Origin: Linum tenue
Lineage: Eukaryota; Streptophyta; Magnoliopsida; Malpighiales; Linaceae
NCBI GenBank assembly: GCA_946122785.1
Contig: CAMGYJ010000008.1
Span: 23,957,475 to 24,021,474, forward strand
Direction: 5' to 3'
Length of the DNA: 64,000 nt
Part shown: piece by piece, positions 35,655 to 46,747 of the stretch
How the letters are laid out: the number at the start of each line of letters is the position of its first letter
How positions within the stretch are numbered: position 1 is the first letter of the stretch
Notes under the pieces: generated by a model
Told to the model about the DNA's origin: nothing
Database searches by the model: none
What the model saw: the letters and a program-made list of their open reading frames with translations, nothing else
Position numbers and translations under genes: made by a program

Positions 35655-38111
35655 ATGGATGCCGATTCGTGGAGCGCTCGTCTCTCTTCTGCTTCTAAGA
35701 GATATCAATCAGCTCTTCAATCGCGATCTGGTGAACCTTCGTGCCACCATTCTTTCCCCTTTCTAATTGTGTCCTTCTTGTTTCGATTGAGGATGATTTC
35801 TGTTTTGATGGAAGGAAAATCTGAGGGATAATGTGGATTGGGGGAGATTAGATTGTGTTTAGGTTTCTGAATTGTGAAGTTAAATGCCTGCATCTTTTGG
35901 GTCGTTTTGTGGGATTGGGATTGTTTGGTGAAATAGAAAATAAGTGATGGGAGTTTTTCGGGGGAGAAATTAGATTGCCACCCATTGACTGTTTGGATAG
36001 GCTCTGTGTACTTCTCTGTAGGATGTTTGAAGCTTTCGTCATTCAAATTTCTGAGATACTTGTGATTCTTTGTTTCATAAAACATTGGTCTTTTGTGGAG
36101 GTCAATGATTTGATTGTCTTTCTGTAGAAATGGAGACCCCGGCCATGGTTTATCCCTCTTGTTTTTGTGGTGCAATGTCTAACACTGGTTTGGCCTGCAG
36201 ATATGTTTATGGGCTTTGAAGAAATCGACGTTGATGATGATATGAGAGAGGAGTTTCCGTGCCCTTTCTGTTCAGAGTACTTTGATATTGTTGGCTTGTG
36301 TTGTCACATCGATGATGAGCATCCTGTGGAAGCAAAGAACGGGGTATTGCTTTCTTTCCCCATCCGGTAGCAGTATATCTCCATTCCCTAATTCTTGGAT
36401 ATGGATCCTTATAAATGGTTCATGATGTTAAAATTCATGATGGCGATTTTCCTTTCACGAGGACATAAAATGGCACATCGAAAGTGCTTCATTTCAGTCT
36501 GTCCTTTTGTTTCTGCACTGTAGAACTTTCCTCCTTTATTTTGACTATTGCTTTTAATTTCTTTTAGTTGCCAACACCGAATGAGTCTATCTATGTCTCC
36601 GTTGTTGTATCCTCTCCCAATTGAGTTGCACGGGTATGGTGATTGCAGGGCTAATGAACTCTTTGCTGGTTAAATGTTGGTTAACACCTGGAATAGGCTT
36701 TAGTGTTGGCCAATGCCCCATGAGAGTTGTCGACCTCCTAGCCATTGACTGCTCGTGATAGGAGAGTAGCCTTGTGGACATATGACTTTCTACGAACTAG
36801 CAGCCCAGTAGGATGTTATGCCTTCTTTTTCATGCTCCTGTACATCAGTGGATGAGATCCATCCTACGATGCCTAAGTTCAGACTGATGGCTTTGTTGTT
36901 TTGCGTTCTAGATGTGGACTGCTTCTTGAAGGTTAAAGCTCACTAACTGATGATTTCTATGTTTGTACAGGTTTGTCCAGTATGTGCCATTAGGGTGGGT
37001 GTCGATATGGTCGCCCACATAACCTTACAGCATGGAAATATTTTCAAGATATCCTTTTCTCCTCGAGTTAGTGTCATTTTAGATACCCAAGTTTTGGACT
37101 CTAATAAATCTGCGCCTGTTGTAGCTAATATAATTCACATTAATTGATTTGACGGTATATTGTTTGATTGCCAAGAATAGTAAAAACTTCAAGTACGCAT
37201 GATTGACCTAACTTCCAATCCTCTTGAAATCCTTGACGAAAGAGCTTACATGCAGCGCAAAAGGAAATCACGCAGAGGTGGACCTCATTCGAGCCTTTCT
37301 TTGTTGAGGAAAGAGCTGCGAGAGGGAAATCTACAGTCCCTTTTCGGTTCTTCTTGTATAGTTTCGTCGTCAAATGCTGCTCCTGATCCATTGTTGTCGT
37401 CTTTCATTCTACCCATGGGAGATGATTTCACGTCTCCACAGACGTCCTTTTCAACTGAAACGAGTTTCTCTAAGAAAGGCACGGAAGAGAGTATTGTAGA
37501 AAGGTTTGTTGTCTGATCACTGCTTGATTTATACATGAGATTCCAAGTCCATAACGTCAATATTCTTTCCATCCTTTTATTGACTCCTCTCCTAGAGATG
37601 AATGAAGTCCCCATGCTAGTAAGATCATAAAGCGATCTTAGGAAGGTCACCCTTAGGGGGTGGGCTGCCATTTGGTCCACACTTGACTGAATTGACAGTT
37701 TAATTGTTTTGATTCCATGGTTTTTCTTAAAATAAATGCTGACTGAATCGAGATTGAACCAGCCCTTTGTTTTCGATAAGGTCACATGTAACTTGGTCCA
37801 AACCGTACCAGAGTTTCATTGCATTAGACAAAGAACTAGTTATGAAAAGGTTCTGCATTTGCTTTTGTGAATGCACATACAGATTGCCATATTCGGTAAT
37901 CCTCGAGGAGATATTGTTCAGTACACCGACATTGTCTTGAGAATCTTCACCTGGATTATAATTCGATCCCTGATATCCTTTTGTGTTTTTGGTACGCAGA
38001 AAAGCAAAGTCACCACCATTGTCGATCAAGGATAAGGAGGAGAAAGCGAAAAGGAGCAATTTCGCTCAGGGGCTCTTGTTGTCCACCATTTTTGGTGATG
38101 ATGTTTCATAA
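35655..38111 (+). CDS. DI19: Di19-family zinc-finger protein (dehydration-induced 19)
   Basis: Five exons: 35655-35730, 36201-36343, 36971-37048, 37250-37503, 38000-38111; 220 residues in one frame. The N-terminus MDADSWSARLSSASKRYQ is typical of the family. Residues about 46-98 form the paired Cys2His2-like Di19 finger (CPFC, CCHIDDEH, CPVC, HITLQHG), followed by a basic patch (MQRKRKSRRGG) that is a likely nuclear signal, and the conserved C-terminal region ending STIFGDD. Arabidopsis members are nuclear, phosphorylated by CDPKs and respond to drought, salt and light. Introns 1, 2 and 4 are GT-AG; intron 3 (37049-37249) is AT-AC with U12-type signals. Confidence 0.93.
37049..37249 (+). other. 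U12-type AT-AC intron in Di19
   Basis: The intron starts ATATCCTTTT, a perfect match to the U12 5' splice site, and ends AC. A U12 branch-point word TCCTTGAC lies at 37230-37237, 13 bases before the 3' end. Joining the flanks gives FK-MQRKRKS in frame, as in Di19 proteins. No GT-AG alternative restores the frame and the family motif. Confidence 0.88.
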
Positions 38112-38539
38112 GGACAAAGGGGGTGCAAAAAGGAAAACTCTGAACTGAGAGAGGCCATGCTAAAAATGCTCCTCCATGGAAGAAGAACTCTTTAATGGTT
38201 TGTTTGTAGTAGTCAAATATGGAAGTTGTATTATCAAGTGGTTGAGAGAATAAAGCTTAGTATTGTAAAAACTCTTTCTTAGTTGTTGAGACCTGAACAG
38301 ACTTTTTCCTTTCAGGTTTATTGTTAAATTGGGGAAAACAAAAGGAAGAAAAAGGCCAAAAGAAGGAATACAAACTTCTTTTCTATATAGCTTTTCTAGT
38401 CTTTCGTTGCTTTCCTGAAGAGGTTCGAGTCATGACCAATTCAAGAACACACAAAACGCCGAAATTTTACAGGTGTGGCTTTAGAAATGGAAACTTAGCT
38501 GGATTCTCCCACCCATATTAAATTATTAATTATTAAAGA
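38112..38539 (+). other. Di19 3' UTR and flank
   Basis: Follows the TAA stop. No frame of note. Confidence 0.5.
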
Positions 38540-39590
38540 TGACTGAAAGAGAAAAGTGTCGAAATGAAAAAGGGAGGAACTTGTTTTTTCTCGGGCTCCA
38601 AAGAGAACTGTTTGTTCTTATCGCTCCGGGTTTCGATCTATATGACCTCTGGGCGGTACAAAGTACACGCACCTCTTCCGTAGAAACAGGTAGTAACCTA
38701 ACCTTTAAGAGTCTGTTCAAGGGGGGAGACTTCTTATCTATCATTGGAAAGATCTCCGCGCGTGGCGTAATAAGGAATCCTAGAAAAGATCGATTCAGAT
38801 TCCCTCCCCGACCCCACGAGGATCTCAAGGGGGAAGAAAGATCTCCACTCATTTCATTCATTCAGTGCCTACTAGAGGCGCGAGCCACAACAAACAAAGG
38901 GGAAAGGCTTGCTGTAGCCCTATTTAGGTAGGCTCACAGCTTCGCTCAGCAGAAGAGCCTTACTTTTTACTATTATATTAGTAAAGCGCTCGCGGCCAAC
39001 CTATGGGCTTTGTTTGAAGGGATAGGGGAAGGGAAGAAAACAAAGACGGTCACTCCTTTTAGGAACATGGCTCGTTCATTCACTTGCTCATGAACTCGCA
39101 GCTTCGCCAGGCCAGAAGCGGCGAAGGGGGGCTGGGGAAGGCCGACGACTACATGACATGAGGAAAGCTGTCTACGAAGCTTTGCCCCTTGCTTTACAAA
39201 GATTGTTATGAACTGACTAAATGACTAGATTTTCCCGGAACGTAAGCTAATAAATAGCTTTTTTCCCTTTCAATCAAATCAATATAAGCTTTTTGATTGA
39301 TTAAGGGCGGGCATTGTGCTGCTAGCAGTTGATTTACATACTCAGACTAAACAAAGATTCTATGATAATTGTGCCACCTTTAGTAACACAAATATTGGTG
39401 AGAATCCAATGCCCGGAAAACCTAAGGGTTCCTCGGCCAGTGACAAATATCATGCGTGGAATGTAGGGTGGAAAGATTGGACCACAACCTTCCAAGTCAA
39501 ACGGGTGCTACCCTTGGCTCAATTCGATTCGATCATTGTTTATATTCGGTATTACGGTTCGGATTATGCCATCTCACTTTAGCCTTGGAA
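38540..39590. other. Probable mitochondrial DNA insertion (NUMT)
   Basis: About 1 kb that is GC-richer than its neighbours and has the texture of angiosperm mitochondrial spacers: repeated AGCTTCGC words (about 38938, 39098), AAAGCGCTCGCGG, and long open stretches in a compact layout. Two plus frames (38539-38931, 130 residues; 39316-39582, 88 residues) resemble mitochondrial ORFs in style, but I recognise no specific gene. Boundaries and the organelle call are judged by eye. Confidence 0.4.
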
Positions 39591-39866
39591 GCTGAAAACC
39601 AACGAGAGATTATAGCAAAGAAGGCCAACTGAAAGCAACAAGAGGAGGCACCTGATGAATGTGAGGCGTAGAATAGACAGCAGAAACTAATCTGGCTCTC
39701 AACATCTAAAGAGAACAATTCTAAACAATGACTGATCTGTTTAAACAATGGGTGGTGGATCAAATAAGCATACAGAGCAAAGTGCCCCTATGCTCAAAAG
39801 TCTGTACCTTTTTTTCTGAATCTATGAACAGTTTTGACTCAAAAAATTATGTTCTTACCCTAAGCC

Positions 39867-42770
39867 CTATAAACCTAGACTAAGCCATTGTGGCAGCCTT
39901 GGCACCCTTGAATCCAATATTTTCACCACTACATCCCTCACAAATGATTCAAAACAAGGTGAGCAAAAACCTCTCATTATGCTACCTTGTCCAGCAAAGA
40001 TTCTGTCGAGATGCGAGCAACCAGGTGGAGGAGGCAAGGGATGAACTTCATTCCTCTTGTGCTCAAGCCCGCAGTGTGCCAAGATTGTGTGTGTTGAAGC
40101 CCTCACAACTTGCTTGAAGTTCTCTTGCCCTGCATCACATAAAAAGGGCTTAAGGCCAAAGCTGCTTCCATATCCATGAAGAGGGCAACGTAAAATTTTT
40201 GTGACCATAAAAGATGCCTATTGTACTAACCATATGCTCATGGTTATGAATAGAATGACATACAATTTAGGTCCCTTGAGACTTTACTGTTTAAGCCGAT
40301 ACCCAATATGCTACTTCATTCTTACTAATACAGAAAACAAATTAGCTATAACTTCAGGGACCTAAATGCTACTTCGTTCTAATGAATAATATCACACGAA
40401 CCTACTACAATGTCGACCAAAACACAAGAGGAGGAATCTGCAATGGAGGGGGGGAAAGCATACCTAGTTCATTATCTTGGGTCAAGGCTTTGGCATGGCC
40501 TTTCACCATCGATTGCAGGTGCTCCTTCAAAACATAGAATTGACTGTCACCTCCATAGGAGGCCAAATTGCCCTGAACCAGATTTGTATGTGTATCTTCT
40601 CTAGACCATAATGCCAAACTCACAGGCTGCTCGCTGGCTACAAAATTCGAAGGCTCCTCAATTGTTTCTCTCCATTCGTTCTGTGGTAGTCTATTATACC
40701 TGTTGCTCAAGTAAGCCGGATTGAAGTTGTTAGTCGGTTGAACTGGCATTTCCCTGTGCTGAGACTGAGAATTGGGGGCTGGCATAGCTTCCATTCTGCT
40801 AGACAGAAGGCTCTGGATGCGTCGTTGAATCTCACGTCTTCCCCAGAGTGTCGATGCACCTGTTCCTGGAGAAGAAGCCACCACTGGAGATATCAGGTGA
40901 TGGAACGTCGAATGTGATGGAAGTTCCGAGCTCATCAGCATTCTGTCTTCTAAACTGAGAGTTTCCTGTCTGTTTAACTGGTTGCTCATAGGCATCTGTC
41001 CATTGATTTGGTCGCTCATTGTCATTGGTCTGCTAATTGTGTTGCTCATTGCCATTGGTCTACTAAACGTCACGTTTGATGAAGTTGCCGAACTCGGAAG
41101 CAATCTGTCTTGTGCACTGAGAGTTTCTGGTCTACTAAACCTGTTGTTCATTAGCCTTGGTATATTAAACCTGTTGCCCGATGGAATTGGTAGTCTATTG
41201 AACCTGTTGACCATTGCTCTTTGATCAGGTGGAAAGGTGTCCTGAGCCTGGGAACTAGAGGTACCAAGAGCAACAGGCTTACAACCTTCACAGTACCAGT
41301 TTCCCTCGGGCACTTGCCGCCCTAGACCGACGCAGTAGGTATGAGCTGGCGAATCACAGAGGTCGCACAGCAGCATGAGAGCATCATCACCACCTTCATG
41401 GCATTCTGCGCAAATAACACTCTCATACGGATCAATGAAGCTTCGAATTTCCTCTTCAGTTGGTTGATACACCTAATACAAAAGCAAGAAACCAAAAAAT
41501 TGTAACTTGCGCTAATAAATGGAAACTGAAATCAAACATACACAAATGACGGGCATAAGGCGAGAGAGCAAATACAGAAGCAGACCTGATCACGCATGGG
41601 GACTTCTATGACCTCGCTTCTCATATCAACTCCAAGAGATAATCTCCCACTCTTGGTGATTGTCGTAAACCTTTGCTTGCACAAGGGGCAACGAGATTCG
41701 ACCTTCGACCACTCCATGATGCACTTGAAGCAGAAGTAATGGCTGCAGCAGTCTAGAGTTCCTCTTAATCTTCTTTTATCCTCTTCTGTGAGACAGACTC
41801 CGCAGACTTGCTTTGCAACTACCTCGAGTTTTTTGGATTCCTCCACCTTCTCTTTCCCCTTCTTCGCCATTAAATCTTGATTATCATGCTCCTCTTCATT
41901 TGTTTTTACAGAGGATAATGATGAACTCCTCAAACTAGTCTTCTTCATTTCTCCTCCGAATATCTTCTCAGCTTCTCTCACCTGTTCTCTCTCCTCTTCA
42001 GAGATCGTGTACTCTGGTTCGGATCCAGATGCCACAAAATCCGAATCAGAATTCACGGTGTACTTCCTTTTCCTCGAAGTTCTCTTGCTCTTTTTCTCCC
42101 TGGCAGCTGAGTTGCAGTCGGTGAAATCCACGTCATCATCATCATCGCTCCTCATTTTCTTCCTCAATCGACGCTTCTTCTTTCTGCCCTTCTTGGCAAT
42201 AGACCGTTGCAGCGCTGTTGATTTCATTCTTGTAGCACTCCCTTTTTTTCTAGTCCTCTTGACCATCTTGTTCACCTTACTACTCTTCTTCTTTTTCGTG
42301 GTTAGTTCGTCATCCTCATCCAAACAATCATCATCATCATCTTCTTCTTCTTCTTCTTCTTCTTCTTCTTCTTCTTCTTCTTCTTCTTCTTCTTCTTCTT
42401 CTTCTTCTTCTTCTTCTTCTTCTTCTTCACACAATGCTAATTCGTCATCCTTACCATCATAGTCGTCATCAGCATCCACCTCATCATCATCACCAATAAC
42501 ATAATCTTCATCTTTATCTTCATATGAAATCTGACTCCTCTTTCGTGCTCCGATTTTCCCATTATTGGATCGAACAGTCCTTCTACATGCTTTCGCCAGT
42601 TCTTCCTCATCTTCTGATGAGAACCCTTCTAAAGAGCTAGCATACTCCTCCGATTCATTCCCCTCATACTCAATCACATAATCCTCATCCGAATCATCAG
42701 AACCCTCGTCGTCCGATCTAACTCTCTTCTTGAAACTCCTTTTACCAGTAATTTTCCCACCCTTTCCCAT
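39867..42770 (-). CDS. RING and PHD finger protein with acidic N-terminus
   Basis: Three exons, reading leftward: 41586-42770, 40464-41472, 39867-40129; 818 residues. Residues 1-300 are very acidic and basic by turns, with a run of 29 Glu. A RING finger follows at about 323-365 (CGVC, CSHYFC, CPLC), then after the first intron a PHD finger at about 416-459 (CAEC, CDLCDSPAHTYC, GNWYCEGC). The middle is Met/Asn/Arg-rich with repeated (N)RF(N/S)R(P/L) and SRPM words; the last exon carries a short Cys-containing C-terminal region. RING plus PHD predicts an E3 ubiquitin ligase tied to chromatin, as in plant PHD-and-RING-domain proteins. Acidic, KRK-rich segments suggest nuclear location. Substrate unknown. 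Confidence 0.87.
42342..42428 (-). repeat. GAA microsatellite encoding 29 Glu
   Basis: Twenty-nine uninterrupted TTC triplets on the plus strand, i.e. GAA codons in exon 1 of the RING/PHD gene, next to Asp codons. Lack of synonymous GAG suggests recent slippage. Confidence 0.92.
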
Positions 42771-43772
42771 CTACCTCTCAACCCACAATCACCCACCAAA
42801 TTCCTAAAAACTGCCTCTATCAGCTCTAAATTATGCCAAACCTACCCACAAAAAACCTACGATTTCATTCAACTTCTATCATCAGGGATTCCCTAATTCA
42901 ACACATGCAATCCTATCACGAAAACAAAATCCTGGAGATTCGCCCAAAAGGAGAGAAAAATTAAATCTCCTTCCAAGCTACCTTTCAAATGACTTGTTTT
43001 TGCCTTCGATTCCACTCAAATTGAGCAACACGATCGAAACTTGAAACCTAACCTACCAATTTCTTTAGTCCCATACCAAATCCCAAAAATTCCACATAAA
43101 ACCCAGATCAGGAAGGAAATCACTCCCTCAGCTGGCCGCAATTAAACTCGCTTCCTTGTCTGCCGAATCCAAGCTCCAAAATACGCCGAAAAAGGGTAAA
43201 TTTTCATCTTTCACCCTTTTGGGATTGAATCATTCAAAGGGTAATTCAAAGCTAAATAACTTTGAAAACCCGTTTAACGGGAGAACAATAAAAACCAAAG
43301 AAAAATTAATAAAATACGATAAAAAGCTTACAGCTTTACGAGCCTACGGGTACAGCTGAATTATACAGAGAGAGAGAGAGAGGCAGAGAAGGGGGAAGTA
43401 CAGAAGAGAGATACAGATGGAGCGGGCTCTGCGATGAGTGGCAAAAGGGCAGAGGAGAAGGAAAATGGAGGCTGGAAACCGAATTATGCAGGAAAAGAAG
43501 GAAAGAAATGTGCTTTATTGGTTGGGTTAGCTGCAAAAGGAGATGAAAAGAAAAAAAGAATTTCCAGAGAAGAAAGGAACCAAGGAAGAGCCGCGTTAAT
43601 GGGTGATTCCAAATCCGCAATCCGGTTGAGATTTTCTCCATAATGTGTTTGTTTGTTTGTTTAGTGCTTTCCCCTCTCTTTTTGGGTTTTGTTTCCAATT
43701 AGTGAAGGTTAATGCCAAAGTTTATAATGCATGATAGACCTAAAGGATAAAACAATCATTTGTAAAAGTAAT
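42771..43772. other. 5' flank of the RING/PHD gene
   Basis: Upstream of the leftward ATG; probably holds its 5' UTR and promoter. A GA-rich tract (GAGAGAGAGAGAGAGGCAGAG) lies at about 43365-43386. No other gene seen. Confidence 0.5.
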
Positions 43773-43961
43773 TAATTAAAAGGCTTAATTCACTTGCATC
43801 GTCATAACTTTCACGATTTTGACAAATATAGTCACTTTTTGAAAAATACAAAGATATAACCAATTTTATCTAATTCTTTGACGGTTCACTTAACCCGCTA
43901 ACTGGACTAACGACAGCGGCTGATCGTGTTTTAATTTGCGTCCTTGCCACTTGAAAAACAT

Positions 43962-45055
43962 GGGTAGTTATCATAAATGGTCACAAACCTATTCACTTTG
44001 TACAAAACGGTCACAATCCTTTAATTTTGCACGTTTCAGTAATAAAAGTTTGAGCAAATAACAAAATAGTAAATCCGTCCAATTCCGTCCAAAACTCCGT
44101 CCCTAATCGCCCCGTCAGCATGACACGTCGGTGTAAATAATAATAAAAAAATAACTAATCAAACCCACATAACCAGACTATCCAACCGGCCAGATTAAAT
44201 CCTCCGCCGTCCACCGTCGTGGGGTCGTCTCGTTCTCTCCCCCTAGGGTTTCTCCTTCTACTCCATCTTCCGATCATCTGTTCATAATCAGTTCGCTTAC
44301 ATCGCCAGATTGTAGAGAGCCTTTTTGGTACGGACACGACGAGTGTATATCGGCTTATGCATCTGTAGGAAGGTTTCGCTTTCTCTTCAATGGCGACGGC
44401 ACCGGTGAAACCACAGCCGAAGTCGCTCCACAACTTCCCTGTCTTGCTGAATTGGGGCAAAACCGCCACGCTCGCCGCTAGAGGAAGCAACAGCTCTAGG
44501 CGTCGTCCTGCTCCACCGCCGCTACCGAACGAGTCGGAATCGGATTCCAATCCTGATGCTTTCCGAAGACAGCACCGTCAGCCACCTCCTCCGTCTGATG
44601 GTGCTTTGCGGCTCCTCATCGGGTCGATCCCGATCCGCCAGGCAGCAGCGGTTCGAGAATACTCTCGAAGCCGAGGCCAAAGCAGGAGACTGCGACGGTG
44701 CTCTAGAAGCCATCGGCGGCGACGGAGGAGACGGAGGAGCAGCTGCGGAAGTAGCCGATGGCAAGAGAATCTCGATTTGAGGTAATAGTTCAATTCGGGA
44801 CCGGATGGGTAAAGGTTTTAATCTGGCCGGTTGGATAGTCTGGTTATGTGGGTTTGATTAGTTATTTTTATTATTATTATTTACACCGACGTGTCATGCT
44901 GACGGGGCGATTAGGGACAGAGTTTTGGACGGAATCGGACGGATTTACTATTTTGTTATTTGCTCAAACTTTAATTACCAAAACGTGCAAAATTAAAGAA
45001 TTGTGACCGTTTTGTACAAAGTGAATAGGTTTGTGACCATTTATGATAACTACCC
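43962..45055. mobile_element. Nested Pack-MULE-like element
   Basis: 1.09 kb with nearly perfect inverted repeats of about 230 bp (43962 to about 44195 and about 44825-45055), starting GGGTAGTTATCATAAATGG. It is flanked by an exact 10-bp duplication TGAAAAACAT (43952-43961 and 45056-45065). The 0.6-kb centre is GC-rich and coding-like and has no transposase, the hallmark of a Pack-MULE. Confidence 0.88.
44390..44785 (+). pseudogene. Captured host-gene fragment inside the Pack-MULE
   Basis: ATG with a frame of 131 residues starting MATAPVKPQPKSLHNFPVLL and then NWGK. This resembles the N-terminus of plant DUF1639 proteins (a short (P/S)LHNF...WG block), recalled from the family and not checked. 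Downstream the frame turns into an Arg-rich run, which looks like a frameshift. It has a leader-like stretch in front and stops before the right inverted repeat, so it is probably a 5' exon captured from elsewhere. Confidence 0.5.
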
Positions 45056-46453
45056 TGAAAAACATTCATATTGTTTTTTAATTAATGAATAAATAAATTA
45101 AAAATAAAAATAAAAAAGGGAGAGAAAAACCAATCACTTTCCTCGCAAAAACCCTTCCCTCCTCCTGGTTTTCTTTCTCGTTTCTTCCTCTCCGCCGTCA
45201 TCATCAGCAAATTTGAAGGAGGAGAAGGAGGAGCGGGGACATGAATCTGGTTCTCCAATTTTTTCAATGGTCATTGGAAACCCCAAAATATCAAATCGCA
45301 TCCTCTCACAACCGATTTACCCTATCCTGTCGAGCTCCCCCTGAATCACACTAACGAGAAACAAGAACCCAGAACATAGTAAATCAGAGCCATCATAGGG
45401 ATATTCGGAGAATTGAAAAGATGGGATTTCGAGAGATCGATTCAAGATAGAGTGAGAGCCAACCCGCCCAACCAATCCCTCATCCACCTAATTTACTTGT
45501 CGCCCTCTCTAATGACTCTGCTCCTTTCCCTCTCCCCCGAGTTGTCTATCCCTCTCCCCAATTTTGAGATGTTGCTACTAGTATGGGCGATCGGATCCTG
45601 AGATTAGGGTCTGGGAAGGAAGAGAAGGAGGAAAATACAAATGTTGGCGACGGTTTTGGTGGTGGCCATAGCCGTAATAGTGGTGGGGATGAGGAGTTGG
45701 AGAGCGAGGAGAGGAGGAGGGAGATACGAGAGAGAATGAGGTTGGGGAGAACGGCGGCAGCGACATCGACAATAGAGAAGAACAGATCGGGGATTTAGGA
45801 AAGATGTGAGTCAGTCGGAAAGGGCAGAGATTTTGATTCAGCGTTGGAGCAGTCACACTAGATGTATTCGATTGGGTGGCCGGAGTTCCAATTGGGGCGA
45901 GGGCAGCGAGCTACACCATAGACTTTTCATGGGCGGCTCATCTTCATCAAGCTTCTTCTGCAGGAAGAAAAGGGGGAAAGATGAACAAAGTCGGAGACGA
46001 ACCCAATTTCAAACTTGTCTAAATCGGGAATGGGATGGAGATTTGGAGATCAATTAAGATTTATTGAGGTTATCAAGAGATCACCTTCAGAATTGTTTGA
46101 GTGCTGGGGAGAAGCTCCGGCCACGCCGAAGGGGGAAGATGGGGAAGGGACGAGATGGAAGAAGAAGGAGAGCTCGAGGCGGAAAGTGAAAAAAGAAAGA
46201 TAAATTTTTATTTTAATTTAAATATGATGTGGCAACTTGGTGGCATGATTTGGTGTGTTGGAGATGATGTGGGAGCTCAGGTGCCATCCACGCTAGTGTC
46301 ATGTTAACGGTGTTAAAACTTTTAACGGAAATGGCTGATTATGTCAAACGAGTTTTCAAAATGTGGCTATATCTGTGTATTTTTCAAAAAGTGGTTATAT
46401 TTTTCAAAATCGTGAAAGTTATGGCTATGCAGGTGAATTAAGCCTAATTAAAA

Positions 46454-46738
46454 CGAATGGGTAAAGTTTGGCTGGTTGCGTGTAGGGTTGGAAGTTTGGT
46501 ACGTGTATTTGGGATATATCGAATACAGTATTAGATTTATCAATATTTGATATTATCGAATACACGTAATGTCTCATGGGATTGAGATTGAATTTCAAGT
46601 GTTATTTGATATTAGGAACTACGAGGTATGTATATAACAAAATATTGATGAACATCGAAATATAAGTTAATGCGTTTTTTAACCCTCCCAACTCGATTGC
46701 CTTACTCGTTGCTACCAGACACTCAACCGTCAAAATAA
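46454..46738. other. Spacer with hAT-like words
   Basis: Short AT-rich spacer. The piece GGGATTGAGATTGAATTT (about 46578-46595) recurs near 49251-49268, hinting at a split older repeat. Confidence 0.35.
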
Positions 46739-46747
46739 CCACTTAGT

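Larger units (their letters stand above)
43782..46444. mobile_element. Long-TIR Mutator-like element, outer shell
   Basis: 2.66 kb, flanked by an exact 9-bp target duplication TAATTAAAA (43773-43781 and 46445-46453). Inverted ends start GGCTTAATTCAC and continue ATAACTTTCACGATTTTGA and CACTTTTTGAAAAATAC. A second element (43962-45055) is nested near its left end. The remainder (45066-46300) has GC-rich, exon-like stretches with no recognised product, perhaps captured gene pieces. Confidence 0.85.

Noticed and set aside
39316..39582. 88-residue frame in the mitochondrial-looking segment as a gene
   Set aside because: No recognised homology and likely within a NUMT; kept only as part of that segment.
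42007..42462. Plus-strand frame with a poly-Ser run
   Set aside because: It is the antisense reading of the GAA run and acidic region of the RING/PHD gene.
44155..44550. 131-residue minus frame in the Pack-MULE
   Set aside because: Antisense of the captured fragment and running into the inverted repeat; the plus frame fits a known N-terminus better.
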